Source: Sphingomonas sp. LT1P40 (lineage in GTDB: Bacteria > Pseudomonadota > Alphaproteobacteria > Sphingomonadales > Sphingomonadaceae). From it: 64,000 nt of DNA. The notes beneath the pieces are model-generated. The model worked only from the letters and a program-made list of their open reading frames with translations, was not told where the DNA came from and did no database searches. Both the position numbers and the translations under genes were made by a program. This document shows, piece after piece, positions 44,563 to 53,304 of the stretch. The number at the start of each line of letters is the position of its first letter. The stretch's first letter is position 1. Location of the stretch: assembly GCF_036663835.1 (NCBI RefSeq), contig NZ_JAXOJT010000001.1, forward strand, positions 1,922,001-1,986,000, written 5' to 3'.

Positions 44563-46047
44563 ATGAACCGTCCGACGATCTTGATGGCACTGATTGCCAT
44601 GCCGCTCGCGGGGTGCACTGTGGGGCCCGACTATCGGCCCAAGGCTGCATCCGAGCTCGGTGTGCCCCCGGCCTATTCGGTCGCAGCGCGGCAAGAGGCG
44701 CAGGAAGATATCCGCGTGTGGTGGACAGCCTTCAACGATCCGATGCTCACCCGTCTGGTCGAACAGGCCGCGACCCAAAACCTCGATGTCGGACAGGCGG
44801 TGATCCGCTTGCGGCAAGCGCGTGAAGCTTTAGTCCAGTCGCGCGCGTCCCTGCTTCCCAGCATCAGCGCGGGCGGCAGCGCGTCGCGCAGCGAACCGAT
44901 CCGGGGGAACAGCACGCAGGTCACGCTGCCGGATGGCACCGTGACCAGCATCTCGCAGGGCGGCAGCTCCAGCTTCTCGCTGGGCGCCGACGTCAATTAT
45001 CAGGCCGACCTGTTCGGCGGCGTGCGGCGCGGTGTGCAGGCCAGCCGTGCCCAGCTCGACGCCAGCGGTTACGACTACGCCACCGTCCTGATTTCGACTC
45101 AGGCAGAAATCGCACGCAACTATATCCTCGCCCGCGCCGCGCAGACGCAGCTGGCCAATGCGCGCGACAGCCTGGCGATTCAGGACGACAATCTCGAAAT
45201 CGCCGGCTTCCGCGTTCAGGCCGGGCTTGTCTCCTCGCTCGATCAGGAACAGGCGCGTGCCACCCGTGCGCAGACCGCCGCATCGGTGCCGTCGATCGAG
45301 GCCAGCTATAACAGCGCGGTTTCCCGCCTCGGTGTGCTGACCGGGCAAGCCCCCGGCGCATTGAAGGGCGAGATGGAGGCGGTGCAGCCCATCCCGCGCG
45401 GTCCCGCCAGCCTGACCGTCGGCATCCCCGCCAACACATTGCGCCAGCGCCCCGATGTGCGCAGCGCCGAACGCAACCTCGCCGCCGCCGTCGCGCAGAT
45501 CGGCGTGGCGGAGGCGCAGCTTTACCCGCAATTGTCGCTGGGGGGCAGCATCGACGGCGGTGCGGGCAATCTCACCAGCATCTTCGATGTCATAACCGGC
45601 CGCATCTTCGCCAGCATCGCGCAGACGATCTTCGACGCGGGCCGCACCAAATCGCAGATCCGCTCGGCTCAGGCCGGGGCGGACGGTGCATTCCTCGCCT
45701 ATAAACAGACCGTGCTGACCGCGCTGGAGGATGTTGAAAACGCCGTTGTCGCGCTGCGGACCGCACAGGAACGCGAGCGGCAATTCGTCATCGCGCTGGA
45801 TGCCGCGAACAACAGCGCGATCCTGTCGCGCAGTTCCTATCGCGCCGGGCTCGCCGATTTCCTGACGCTGACGCAGAGCGAAGCGTCGCTGATTTCCGCG
45901 CGCAACGGCCTGCTTCAGGCGCGATCGGATCAGGCATCGGCACTGATCCAGCTCTATCTCGCACTCGGCGGTGGCTGGGATGCCGGCACCGTGCCGACCC
46001 CCGACACCGTTCCCGCCCCTGCTCCCCTTTCGACCGGACAAGATTGA
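44563..46047 (+). CDS. outer membrane efflux lipoprotein, NodT family
   Basis: A 494-residue TolC-like outer-membrane factor. The start MNRPTILMALIAMPLAGCTVGPDYRPK has lipobox LAGC with Cys18 acylated, followed by the family VGPDYRPP-like motif. Two OEP repeats follow (WWTAFNDPMLTRLVEQAATQNLDV..., then IRSAQAGADGAFLAYKQTVLTALEDVENA). ATG 44563 is preceded by GGAG; a second ATG lies one codon before. Its TGA overlaps the ATG of the adaptor gene (TGATG), making it the first gene of a complete tripartite exporter operon. Confidence 0.94.
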   Translation: MNRPTILMALIAMPLAGCTVGPDYRPKAASELGVPPAYSVAARQEAQEDIRVWWTAFNDPMLTRLVEQAATQNLDVGQAVIRLRQAREALVQSRASLLPSISAGGSASRSEPIRGNSTQVTLPDGTVTSISQGGSSSFSLGADVNYQADLFGGVRRGVQASRAQLDASGYDYATVLISTQAEIARNYILARAAQTQLANARDSLAIQDDNLEIAGFRVQAGLVSSLDQEQARATRAQTAASVPSIEASYNSAVSRLGVLTGQAPGALKGEMEAVQPIPRGPASLTVGIPANTLRQRPDVRSAERNLAAAVAQIGVAEAQLYPQLSLGGSIDGGAGNLTSIFDVITGRIFASIAQTIFDAGRTKSQIRSAQAGADGAFLAYKQTVLTALEDVENAVVALRTAQERERQFVIALDAANNSAILSRSSYRAGLADFLTLTQSEASLISARNGLLQARSDQASALIQLYLALGGGWDAGTVPTPDTVPAPAPLSTGQD

Positions 46048-47459
46048 TGGCTGACGCAAATCCCCCTGCTGCCCCCGCGAAGATCGACGAGTTCCTCGGC
46101 GGCAAGGTGACGCCGCCATGGCAGCGTTACGCCAAATGGGTCGCGCTCGCGCTCGTGCTGATTGCCGTCATCTTCGGCCTGACAAAGCTGTTCGGTGGAG
46201 CTGAGGAGACCGGCTATGCGGTGCAGAAGGCGGAAACCGGATCGCTGACCGTCACCGTCTCCGCCACCGGCAAGCTCGCCCCGACCAATCAGGTGCAGGT
46301 CGGCTCCGAACTCTCGGGCCTCGTCACCCGCGTGCTGGTCGATGTGAACGACCGTGTCACGGCGGGTCAGTCGCTGGCGCTGATCGATCCGACGGTGCTC
46401 GACAACCAGATCACGCAGGGCCGTGCGTCGGTGTCTGCCGCACAGGCAACGGTCGCGCAAAATCAGGCGACGGTGACCGAGGCGCGCAGCCAGCTTGCCC
46501 GGTTTGAGGAAGTCAGCCGCCTGTCGGGCGGTCGTGTTCCCGCCAAGACCGAACTCGACAATGCCCGCGCCGCCGTCGCCCGCGCCGCTGCCACGTTGCG
46601 CGCCGCGCAGGCGCAGGTCGTCTCGCAACAGGCATCGCTCAATTCGACGATCACCCAGCGGAACAAGGCGATCATCCGCTCGCCCGTGAACGGCGTCGTG
46701 CTCGCGCGTCAGGTCGAGCCGGGGCAGACCGTCGCCTCGTCTTTCAATACCCCGACCCTATTCGTGATCGCCGAGGATTTGAGCGCGATGGAGCTGGAAG
46801 TGGCAATCGACGAGGCCGATGTCGGACAGGTGAAGGATGGGCAAAAGGCCAGCTTTACCGTCGACGCCTTTCCCGGCCAGACCTTCCCCGCGACGATCCA
46901 GCGCGTCGATGTCGGATCGAACCTGTCGGCACAGGCGACCAGCACGGCCTCGACCACCGCCACCACGGGTCAGGTCGTGTCCTATGCCGCAACGCTGAGC
47001 GTCGCCAATCCCGAACAGAAACTGCGCCCCGGCATGACCGCGACGGCGGAGATCGTGACGCTGGAGAAGAACAACGTCCTGCTCGTCCCCAACGCGGCGT
47101 TGCGCTTCACCCCTGCCGTGGCGGGGAGTGAGACCAAGGCCGGCGGCGGCATGGCCGGTGCGCTGGTCCCGCGTGGCGGTCGACGCGGACAGCGCGGCGG
47201 GGCGGAGAAGTCCGCCACCATCGGTCGCGGTGCACGCCAGACCGTCTATGTGAAGGGTGCGGACGGCCAGCCCAAGGCGATTCAGGTCACCACCGGCGAC
47301 ACCAACGGTCAGCTGACCGAAGTGCTCGCGGGCGATCTGAAGCCCGGCATGGAGGTCATCACCGGCCAGTTCGCGGGCGAAGCGTCGGACTCGGGCCAGC
47401 GTAAATCCGGCGGCGGCGGCGGTCAGCGCAAGAGCGGCGGCGGGGCCACCGGTGGCTGA
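46047..47459 (+). CDS. macA: periplasmic adaptor (membrane fusion protein), MacA-like
   Basis: A 470-residue adaptor with one N-terminal membrane helix (WVALALVLIAVIFGLTKLF) after a 30-residue cytoplasmic tail. The lipoyl/hairpin part (VTVSATGKLAPTNQVQVGSELSGLVTRVLVD), a coiled hairpin, and the beta-barrel with IRSPVNGVVLARQVEPGQTV follow. The C-terminus is odd: about 30 residues rich in Gly, Arg, Lys and Ser ending [13 protein letters not shown], and a similar Gly/Arg patch in ALVPRGGRRGQRGGAEK. These low-complexity parts are unusual for MacA. It bridges the NodT and MacB-type proteins. Confidence 0.93.
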   Translation: MADANPPAAPAKIDEFLGGKVTPPWQRYAKWVALALVLIAVIFGLTKLFGGAEETGYAVQKAETGSLTVTVSATGKLAPTNQVQVGSELSGLVTRVLVDVNDRVTAGQSLALIDPTVLDNQITQGRASVSAAQATVAQNQATVTEARSQLARFEEVSRLSGGRVPAKTELDNARAAVARAAATLRAAQAQVVSQQASLNSTITQRNKAIIRSPVNGVVLARQVEPGQTVASSFNTPTLFVIAEDLSAMELEVAIDEADVGQVKDGQKASFTVDAFPGQTFPATIQRVDVGSNLSAQATSTASTTATTGQVVSYAATLSVANPEQKLRPGMTATAEIVTLEKNNVLLVPNAALRFTPAVAGSETKAGGGMAGALVPRGGRRGQRGGAEKSATIGRGARQTVYVKGADGQPKAIQVTTGDTNGQLTEVLAGDLKPGMEVITGQFAGEASDSGQRKSGGGGGQRKSGGGATGG

Positions 47460-48162
47460 TCCCATCATCGCGCTGCGCGGCGTCACCAAAACCTATGGCG
47501 AAGGTGCCACTGCGTTTCAGGCGCTGAAGGGCATCGACCTCGACATCACCGGCGGCGATTTCGTCGCGGTGATGGGCCCGTCGGGCTCGGGCAAATCGAC
47601 GACGATGAACATCCTTGGCTGTCTCGACGTGCCGAGCGCGGGTGAGTTCACGTTCAAGGGCGTGCATATCGAAACGCTCGACCGCGATCAGCGCGCGCTG
47701 CTGCGTCGCAAATATCTGGGCTTCGTGTTTCAGGGGTTCAACCTGCTCAGCCGCACCAGCGCGCTGGAGAATGTCGAACTCCCGCTGCTCTATCGCGGCG
47801 AGGACAAGAAGACCCGGCACGATATGGGCATGGCCGCACTCGACAAGGTCGGCCTTGCCGACTGGTGGGATCACACCCCGGCCGAACTGTCCGGCGGCCA
47901 GCAACAGCGCGTCGCCATCGCGCGTGCGATCGTCACCAACCCCGATGTGCTGCTCGCGGACGAACCCACCGGCAACCTCGACAGCGAACGCTCGGTCGAG
48001 ATCATGAAGCTGCTCACCCGACTCAATCAGGAAAGCGGCATCACCGTCCTCATGGTCACGCACGAACCCGACATGGCGGCGTTCGCCAATACCATTGTCC
48101 ATTTCAAGGACGGGCTGGTCGAACGGATCGAGACCGGCATGCTACAGAAGGCAAACGCCTGA
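47452..48162 (+). CDS. ABC transporter ATPase, MacB/LolD-like
   Basis: A 236-residue ATPase with Walker [11 protein letters not shown]-loop FVFQGFNLL, signature [15 protein letters not shown], Walker [14 protein letters not shown] and switch MVTHEPDMA. The TGNLDS run is typical of the MacB/LolD/FtsE branch. The start is GTG at 47452, inside the end of the adaptor gene with an 8-base overlap. Its TGA overlaps the permease ATG. In E. coli MacB this domain is fused to the permease; here they are separate, as in many alphaproteobacteria. Confidence 0.95.
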   Translation: MADPIIALRGVTKTYGEGATAFQALKGIDLDITGGDFVAVMGPSGSGKSTTMNILGCLDVPSAGEFTFKGVHIETLDRDQRALLRRKYLGFVFQGFNLLSRTSALENVELPLLYRGEDKKTRHDMGMAALDKVGLADWWDHTPAELSGGQQQRVAIARAIVTNPDVLLADEPTGNLDSERSVEIMKLLTRLNQESGITVLMVTHEPDMAAFANTIVHFKDGLVERIETGMLQKANA

Positions 48163-49370
48163 TGCTCGGCACGACCTTTACGCTGGCGATCCGTTCGATC
48201 CTGCGGCACAAGCTCCGCTCGTTCCTCACCACGCTTGGCATCATCATCGGCGTCGCTGCGGTGGTGGCGATGGTCACGCTGGGCAAGGCGACAACGGCGG
48301 CGGTGCAGGAACAGATCTCCAGCCTTGGCACCGGCATCCTTCAGGTTCGCCCGGGGCAAGGCTTCGGCCGCGGCGGCGGTGGCCCGCGTCCACCCGATTT
48401 CGAGGAACAGGACGTTCAGGCGGTCAAGGAACAGGTCGCCGGCGTCACCGCCGTCGCACCGCAAGCCCAGTCCACGGCGACCGCGATTTTCAACGGTGCC
48501 AACTGGTCGACCACGATCAACGGCACCACCAGCGACTTCTTCAAGGTCCAGCCGTGGCAGCTGACCGCCGGCCGGACCTTTGCGCCGGAGGAAGAGGCGG
48601 CGGGCAAATCGGTGTGCATCATCGGCAATACCGTGAAGCAGAACCTGTTCCGCGGCGGTCGTGCGGTGGGCCAGCGGATGCGGATCAACAACATTTCCTG
48701 CGACGTCATCGGCACGCTGGCCACGCGCGGTCAGGCTGGGTTCGGCGGCGATCAGGACGATACCGTCATCATGCCGATCAAGACGGTGCAGCGCCGCTTC
48801 ACCGGCAATCGCGACATCCGCGTGATGCTGGTCGGCGTCGATCCATCCTATGATTCGGCGCAGGTCCAGTCGTCGCTGACCGACCTGTTGCGCGAACGAC
48901 GTGGGGTAGAGGCTGGCGCGGAGGATAATTTCAACATCTTCGACACCGCTCAGATCAGCGCCACGCTGACCGGCACGACGACACTGCTGACCCAGATCGT
49001 CGCGGCGGTGGCGGGCATCAGCCTGCTGGTCGGCGGCATCGGCATCATGAACATCATGCTGGTGTCGGTGACCGAACGCACGCGTGAAATCGGCATCCGT
49101 CTGGCCATCGGCGCGATCGCCAGCGAAGTGCTGATGCAGTTTCTGGTCGAGGCGATCGTGCTGTCGATGCTGGGCGGCGTCATCGGGCTGGTGCTGGCGC
49201 AAATCGCCATCGCCATCCTCGTGCCGCTGATGCAGGTGCCGTTCGTGTTCGACGTCCAGATCAACGTCATCGCTTTTGCGATCTCGGCGGTGATCGGCGT
49301 GGTGTTCGGCTTCTTCCCGGCACGGCGCGCGGCGAGCCTGAACCCGATCGACGCGCTGCGGCATGAGTAG
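48162..49370 (+). CDS. ABC transporter permease, MacB-like
   Basis: A 402-residue permease with the MacB layout: one N-terminal helix ([24 protein letters not shown]), a large periplasmic domain (about 60-270) and three C-terminal helices of the FtsX domain ([40 protein letters not shown]). It drives periplasmic substrates towards the outer-membrane factor by mechanotransmission. The periplasmic part begins with [17 protein letters not shown], another Gly/Arg patch like those of the adaptor. The ATG overlaps the ATPase stop. It is the last gene of the operon, and a REP-like repeat follows. Confidence 0.94.
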   Translation: MLGTTFTLAIRSILRHKLRSFLTTLGIIIGVAAVVAMVTLGKATTAAVQEQISSLGTGILQVRPGQGFGRGGGGPRPPDFEEQDVQAVKEQVAGVTAVAPQAQSTATAIFNGANWSTTINGTTSDFFKVQPWQLTAGRTFAPEEEAAGKSVCIIGNTVKQNLFRGGRAVGQRMRINNISCDVIGTLATRGQAGFGGDQDDTVIMPIKTVQRRFTGNRDIRVMLVGVDPSYDSAQVQSSLTDLLRERRGVEAGAEDNFNIFDTAQISATLTGTTTLLTQIVAAVAGISLLVGGIGIMNIMLVSVTERTREIGIRLAIGAIASEVLMQFLVEAIVLSMLGGVIGLVLAQIAIAILVPLMQVPFVFDVQINVIAFAISAVIGVVFGFFPARRAASLNPIDALRHE

Positions 49371-49375
49371 GTTTC

Positions 49376-49497
49376 AATCCTCCCCGCAAGGGAGAGGTGG
49401 CAGCCGCAGGCTGACGGAGGGGGCGGATACCAGAACGACCGTTGGGCTTCCTCCCCCTCCGTCGCTTCGCGCCACCTCCCCCTGGCGGGGGAGGATT
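49376..49497. repeat. REP/BIME-like composite repeat, copy 3
   Basis: Ends aatcctcccc...ggggaggatt enclose 122 bp. The left half contains ggtggcagccgcaggctgac and ggagggggcg; the right half contains cctccccctccgtcgcttcg and cctggcgggggaggatt. The right half is the inverse of the left half of copy 2. It lies between the convergent permease and DMT genes, where it could also end both transcripts. Confidence 0.8.
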
Positions 49498-49500
49498 AAC

Positions 49501-50358
49501 TTACGAGAACTGCAACAGCACCAACCCACCCGCCAACACGACCGCCGCGGCGATGCGCCGTCGGCCAAACCCCTCGCCCAGCCAGCGCGATCCAATCAGT
49601 GCCGCCCACACCACCGCCGTCTCACGCAGCGCCGACACCTTCGCTACTTCGATCAGGGAATAGGCGTAGAGCGCCGATCCGAACGACGCGATCGACAGCG
49701 CGCCCGCGGCGGCACCAGTTCGCCATGTTTCGCCGATCGCACGACGCAATTCGCGCCGCCGCAGCACCAGTGCCGTCGTCGTCACGCACACCGCGTCGAG
49801 CATGAACAGCCACACGATATAGCTGAACGGATCGGGCGCGACCCGCACGCCGCGTGCGTCGGTCATGTTATACAACGCCACCCCGACCGCCGTGGCCAGC
49901 GCCCAGCCCATCGCCGCCTTGTCCGGATGATCGCCCAGCCGCACGCCGCGCGCTGGCAGCGCAAAGACGATCACCGCGCCGGTCGCCACGATCAGCCCGG
50001 CCCAGGCGATCAGCGGCAGATGCTCGCGGAGCACGACGACCGCAAACGCCGCCGTCAGCAGCGGCGCGGCTCCGCGCATGATCGGGAATACCAGGCTCAA
50101 ATCGCCGCGCTGCATCGCGCGGATCAGGCAGATCTGGTACAGGAAATGTGCCGGGATCGCCCATGCCAGCGCGTGCCATGTCGCGGTATCTGGGAAGGGC
50201 ACGAACAGGGCGGCGGGTGCGACCATCAGCGCCGCGCTGGACGACAGCACCGCGCGCCCGACCAATATGTCCTGCCCGCGCTTCACTGCGGTATTCGCCA
50301 GCGCCAGCGTCAGCGCCGAGAACAGCCCCAGCGCAATCGCCAGCGCGCGATCATCCAT
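49501..50358 (-). CDS. DMT superfamily (EamA) transporter
   Basis: A 285-residue protein with ten hydrophobic helices arranged as two EamA repeats; HFLYQICLIRAMQRGDLSLVFPIMRGAAPLLTAAFAVVVLRE ends the first and IASFGSALYAYSLIEVAKVSALRETAVVWAALIG lies in the second. Such carriers export or exchange metabolites; the substrate is unknown. The ATG at 50358 lies inside the end of the nucleotidyltransferase gene (8-base overlap), so it belongs to the xdhC operon. Confidence 0.88.
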   Translation of the reverse strand: MDDRALAIALGLFSALTLALANTAVKRGQDILVGRAVLSSSAALMVAPAALFVPFPDTATWHALAWAIPAHFLYQICLIRAMQRGDLSLVFPIMRGAAPLLTAAFAVVVLREHLPLIAWAGLIVATGAVIVFALPARGVRLGDHPDKAAMGWALATAVGVALYNMTDARGVRVAPDPFSYIVWLFMLDAVCVTTTALVLRRRELRRAIGETWRTGAAAGALSIASFGSALYAYSLIEVAKVSALRETAVVWAALIGSRWLGEGFGRRRIAAAVVLAGGLVLLQFS

Positions 50359-50923
50359 GAAGCAGCTTTGCCAGATCCTCCGGCGTATCCACATCCACCA
50401 GTTCGGCGGGTGAGGTCACGACATGATGCCCACGCTTCACCATTTCGCGGGCGCCCATATCGCCATCCGCCGCCAGCAACGCGTTCAGATGCGCACAGCC
50501 GAACAGGGCGGGCGGACGTGGGTTGGTGCCGTCGCTGGATGCCACGATCGCATCCGGCCCCTCGGCCCGGTCGAGCAACCGATAGATATGCGTCGCCGTC
50601 ACCTTCGGCATATCGGCCAGCGCGATCAGCACCGACTTTGAACCCTCGTCCAGCGCCGCCTGCACGCCCAATCGCAACGACCGCCCCATCCCCGCCGCCG
50701 GATCGTCGTTGGTGACGATGCGATAGCCGCAACTCGCCAGATCGAGCGAAGTCTCCGACACCACAGCAATACGCTCGCGGAATGGCACCGCCTCCAGTGC
50801 CACGACGACATGCAGCCCCAGCGGGCGACCGAGATAGAGTTGAGTTAGCTTGTCGGCCTCACCAAAGCGCTGCGAACGGCCCGCCGCCAGCAGCACCAAT
50901 GTCACATCCTCAGCCGCGATCAT
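50351..50923 (-). CDS. MobA-like NTP transferase (molybdenum cofactor cytidylyltransferase type)
   Basis: A 190-residue nucleotidyltransferase with VTLVLLAAGRSQRFGEADKL at the N-terminus (LxAGxSxRxG...K), the metal-binding VLIALADMPKVTATHI and the C-terminal DVDTPEDLAKL. This is the MocA pattern, enzymes that attach CMP to molybdopterin for the xanthine dehydrogenase family. The adjacent xdhC gene supports that reading over a guanylyl transferase. The ATG at 50923 overlaps the xdhC TGA (ATGA). No molybdenum hydroxylase structural gene is present nearby. Confidence 0.85.
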   Translation of the reverse strand: MIAAEDVTLVLLAAGRSQRFGEADKLTQLYLGRPLGLHVVVALEAVPFRERIAVVSETSLDLASCGYRIVTNDDPAAGMGRSLRLGVQAALDEGSKSVLIALADMPKVTATHIYRLLDRAEGPDAIVASSDGTNPRPPALFGCAHLNALLAADGDMGAREMVKRGHHVVTSPAELVDVDTPEDLAKLLHG

Positions 50924-51843
50924 GCGCTTTCTCCGACATGCAGAGCCCTCACCATTCCCGCCGCGATCGACAGCGCGATTTCCGCTGGTCCGATCGCGTT
51001 GATGTCGATCCCCGCCGGACCCTCGACCCGGTCGATCTGCGCCGCGCTCAGCCCCGCCGCCGCCAGCCGTTCGCGCCGCGACGCATGGCTTTTGCGCGAA
51101 CCCAGTGCCGCGACATAACCAGCACCCGCCCGTAACGCCGCGATCAGCGCGGGGTCGTCGATCTTCGGGTCGTGGCTCAACGTCACCACCGCCGTCGCAC
51201 CATCGGGCCTGAGCGCCGTCACCGCCTCGTCGGGCCAGCGATCGTCCAGCATCACGCCGGGAAACCGCTCCTCGGTAAGGAACCGCGCGCGCGGATCGAT
51301 CACGACGCACGATATGCCCAGTTCGCGCGCCAGCCCGGCAAGCACCTGTGAAATCTGCACCGCCCCGACGATCAGCAAGCGGCGCGGCGGTTCGTAGCGG
51401 TTGACGAACCCTTCGCCTTCCACCGCAGTCCCGCTTTGCCCGTTCGCCAGGTTGGTAAGGACCTCGATCGTTCGACCGTCGCTTCGCGCAGCCGCAACCG
51501 CGTCGAACAGCGCCGGATCGAAGCCGCCGGCCGTCACCGGCTGCACCATCACCTCGATCTCGCCACCGCACGGCAGCCCGACTTCCCACGCCGCCGCATC
51601 GGCCACGCCATAGCGCCGCCGCTGGAACCCCGCGCCCGCGATCACTTCCGCCGCGACGGCCATGATATCCGCCTCGACGCAGCCGCCCGACACCGACCCC
51701 TCGAACCGCCCGTCGCCATGCACCAGCAGATGCGATCCGCGCGGACGCGGTGCCGACCCCCAGGTCGAGATCACCGTCGCCAGCGCCATCGGTTGCCCGG
51801 CCCAGTCGCGTGCCGCCGCGATTACACTGTCATTATCCGCCAA
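50920..51843 (-). CDS. XdhC family molybdenum-enzyme maturation protein
   Basis: XdhC proteins bind molybdenum cofactor and help its sulfuration and insertion into xanthine dehydrogenase-type enzymes. The 307-residue protein has the N-terminal XdhC/CoxI domain (MALATVISTWGSAPRPRGSHLLVH, GSVSGGCVEADI) and a C-terminal Rossmann-like domain (RRLLIVGAVQISQVLAGLARELGISCVVID, VVTLSHDPKIDDPAL, YVAALGSRKSHASRRERL). The start is TTG at 51843, preceded by GAGGCGAA; no ATG or GTG fits. It is first in the xdhC-nucleotidyltransferase-DMT operon and diverges from the phosphodiesterase gene. Confidence 0.92.
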   Translation of the reverse strand: MADNDSVIAAARDWAGQPMALATVISTWGSAPRPRGSHLLVHGDGRFEGSVSGGCVEADIMAVAAEVIAGAGFQRRRYGVADAAAWEVGLPCGGEIEVMVQPVTAGGFDPALFDAVAAARSDGRTIEVLTNLANGQSGTAVEGEGFVNRYEPPRRLLIVGAVQISQVLAGLARELGISCVVIDPRARFLTEERFPGVMLDDRWPDEAVTALRPDGATAVVTLSHDPKIDDPALIAALRAGAGYVAALGSRKSHASRRERLAAAGLSAAQIDRVEGPAGIDINAIGPAEIALSIAAGMVRALHVGESA

Positions 51844-51904
51844 ATTCGCCTCAAACTGTCATCCGAATCGACTAGCCGATCGTCTTTTCGCAGGAGATAG
51901 GGTG

Positions 51905-52972
51905 ATGGCGCAGATGTGGCGAGCAGTCGTTGCCCTGTTTATGATCGCGACGCCCGCGCTCGCTAAGGACGTAAAGATGACGACCGCCAAGCCCCCAGAG
52001 GCACCTATCGTCATCGCGCATCGCGGGGCCAGCGGCGAACGGCCCGAACACACGCTGCCCGCTTATCAGCTCGCCATCGATCAGGGGGCGGATTTCATCG
52101 AACCCGATCTGGTGATGACGAAGGACGGCCAGCTGGTCGCCCGCCACGAAAACGCCATCGCCGACACCACCGATGTCGCCAGCCGCCCGGATTTCAAGGA
52201 CCGCAAGACCACCAAGACGATCGACGGCACGAAATATAGCGGCTGGTTCACCGAGGATTTCACGCTGGCCGAGTTGAAGACGCTGCGCGCGAAGGAGCGG
52301 CTTCCGCTGCTGCGTTCGGGCAACAAGGCCTATGACGGGCAGTTCGAGATTCCCACGCTCCGCGAAATCATCGCGCTCGCCAAATCCGCCACTGCAAAGA
52401 CCGGGCGCACCATCGGCATTTATCCCGAAACCAAGCACCCGACCTATTTCGCTTCGATCGGCCTGCCGCTTGAGGCAGTGCTGGTCGCCGAGCTGAAGGC
52501 GGCGGGCTGGGACCGCGCCGATGCGCCGGTGTTTATCCAGTCGTTCGAGGTGAACAATCTCAAGGCACTGAAGCAACTGACCAAGGTTCCACTGATCCAG
52601 CTGCTCGCCTCCGAAGGTGCCCCCGCCGATGGCGCACATGCCAGCTACGCCGCGATGGTCACGCCCGACGCGCTGAAAGCCATTGCCGTCTATGCCACCG
52701 GCATCGGCCCGCAAAAGGACATGGTGGTGAAGAATGGCGGAACCGTTACGCCGCTGGTTGCGGATGCACATGCGGCGGGTCTGAAAGTCCACCCGTGGAC
52801 CTTCCGCGCGGAAAACTTCTTTCTGCCGTCCGGTCTGCGCACGGGCATCAATCCGGCAGGCCATGGACGCTTGACCGAAGAGATTTCGCGGCACATCGCG
52901 GCGGGCGTGGATGGTTTCTTCACCGATTACCCTTATCTGGGGGTTCAGGCACGTGATCAGCGCTCCCGCTGA
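51905..52972 (+). CDS. glpQ: glycerophosphodiester phosphodiesterase, exported
   Basis: GlpQ-type enzyme that hydrolyses deacylated phospholipids to glycerol 3-phosphate and an alcohol in the periplasm. The 355-residue protein starts with a signal peptide (MAQMWRAVVALFMIATPALA-KD). The GDPD barrel has IVIAHRGASGERPEHTLPAYQLAIDQGADFIEPDLVMTKDGQLVARHE, with both catalytic His and the metal-binding Glu/Asp. PETKHPTYF and HPWTFRAEN are later active-site blocks. ATG 51905 or GTG 51902 follows AGGAGAT. The small lipoprotein gene begins 20 bp later, so they may share a transcript. Confidence 0.93.
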   Translation: MAQMWRAVVALFMIATPALAKDVKMTTAKPPEAPIVIAHRGASGERPEHTLPAYQLAIDQGADFIEPDLVMTKDGQLVARHENAIADTTDVASRPDFKDRKTTKTIDGTKYSGWFTEDFTLAELKTLRAKERLPLLRSGNKAYDGQFEIPTLREIIALAKSATAKTGRTIGIYPETKHPTYFASIGLPLEAVLVAELKAAGWDRADAPVFIQSFEVNNLKALKQLTKVPLIQLLASEGAPADGAHASYAAMVTPDALKAIAVYATGIGPQKDMVVKNGGTVTPLVADAHAAGLKVHPWTFRAENFFLPSGLRTGINPAGHGRLTEEISRHIAAGVDGFFTDYPYLGVQARDQRSR

Positions 52973-52992
52973 CCCGCCCGGAGGGATGCGCT

Positions 52993-53295
52993 ATGCTCAA
53001 AAAGTTGGGGCGCAAGGGGATTGTTCTAGCCGCAGCGATGCTGCCCTTGCTGTCGGGCGGCTGCGTCGCCAAGACCGCGTTCGACATCGTCACGATGCCG
53101 GTCAAGGCCGCCGGACAGGCCGCCGACTGGGCGACCACCAGCCAGGACGAGGCCGACCGCAACTATGGCCGCAAAGCGCGCAAGGAAGAGGCCAGGGAAG
53201 GCCGCGAGCGCAAGAAGCGCGAGGAAGCCTGTCGCAAGAACCGCGAAGATTGCGCGCCCTATGACGGTTATCGTGCAGGCGAACCCAACGACTGA
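52993..53295 (+). CDS. small lipoprotein with charged coiled C-terminus
   Basis: A 100-residue protein I cannot assign to a named family. The signal MLKKLGRKGIVLAAAMLPLLSGGCVAK ends in a lipobox (LSGGC) with Cys24. Residues about 50-85 are highly charged and helical (DEADRNYGRKARKEEAREG, ERKKREEACRKNREDC), followed by YDGYRAGEPND. Two more cysteines may bond. It should sit in a membrane facing the periplasm. It lies between the phosphodiesterase and the cupin_4 oxygenase genes with gaps of 20 and 9 bp, suggesting one operon. Confidence 0.78.
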   Translation: MLKKLGRKGIVLAAAMLPLLSGGCVAKTAFDIVTMPVKAAGQAADWATTSQDEADRNYGRKARKEEAREGRERKKREEACRKNREDCAPYDGYRAGEPND

Positions 53296-53304
53296 GGTTC
53301 AGCG

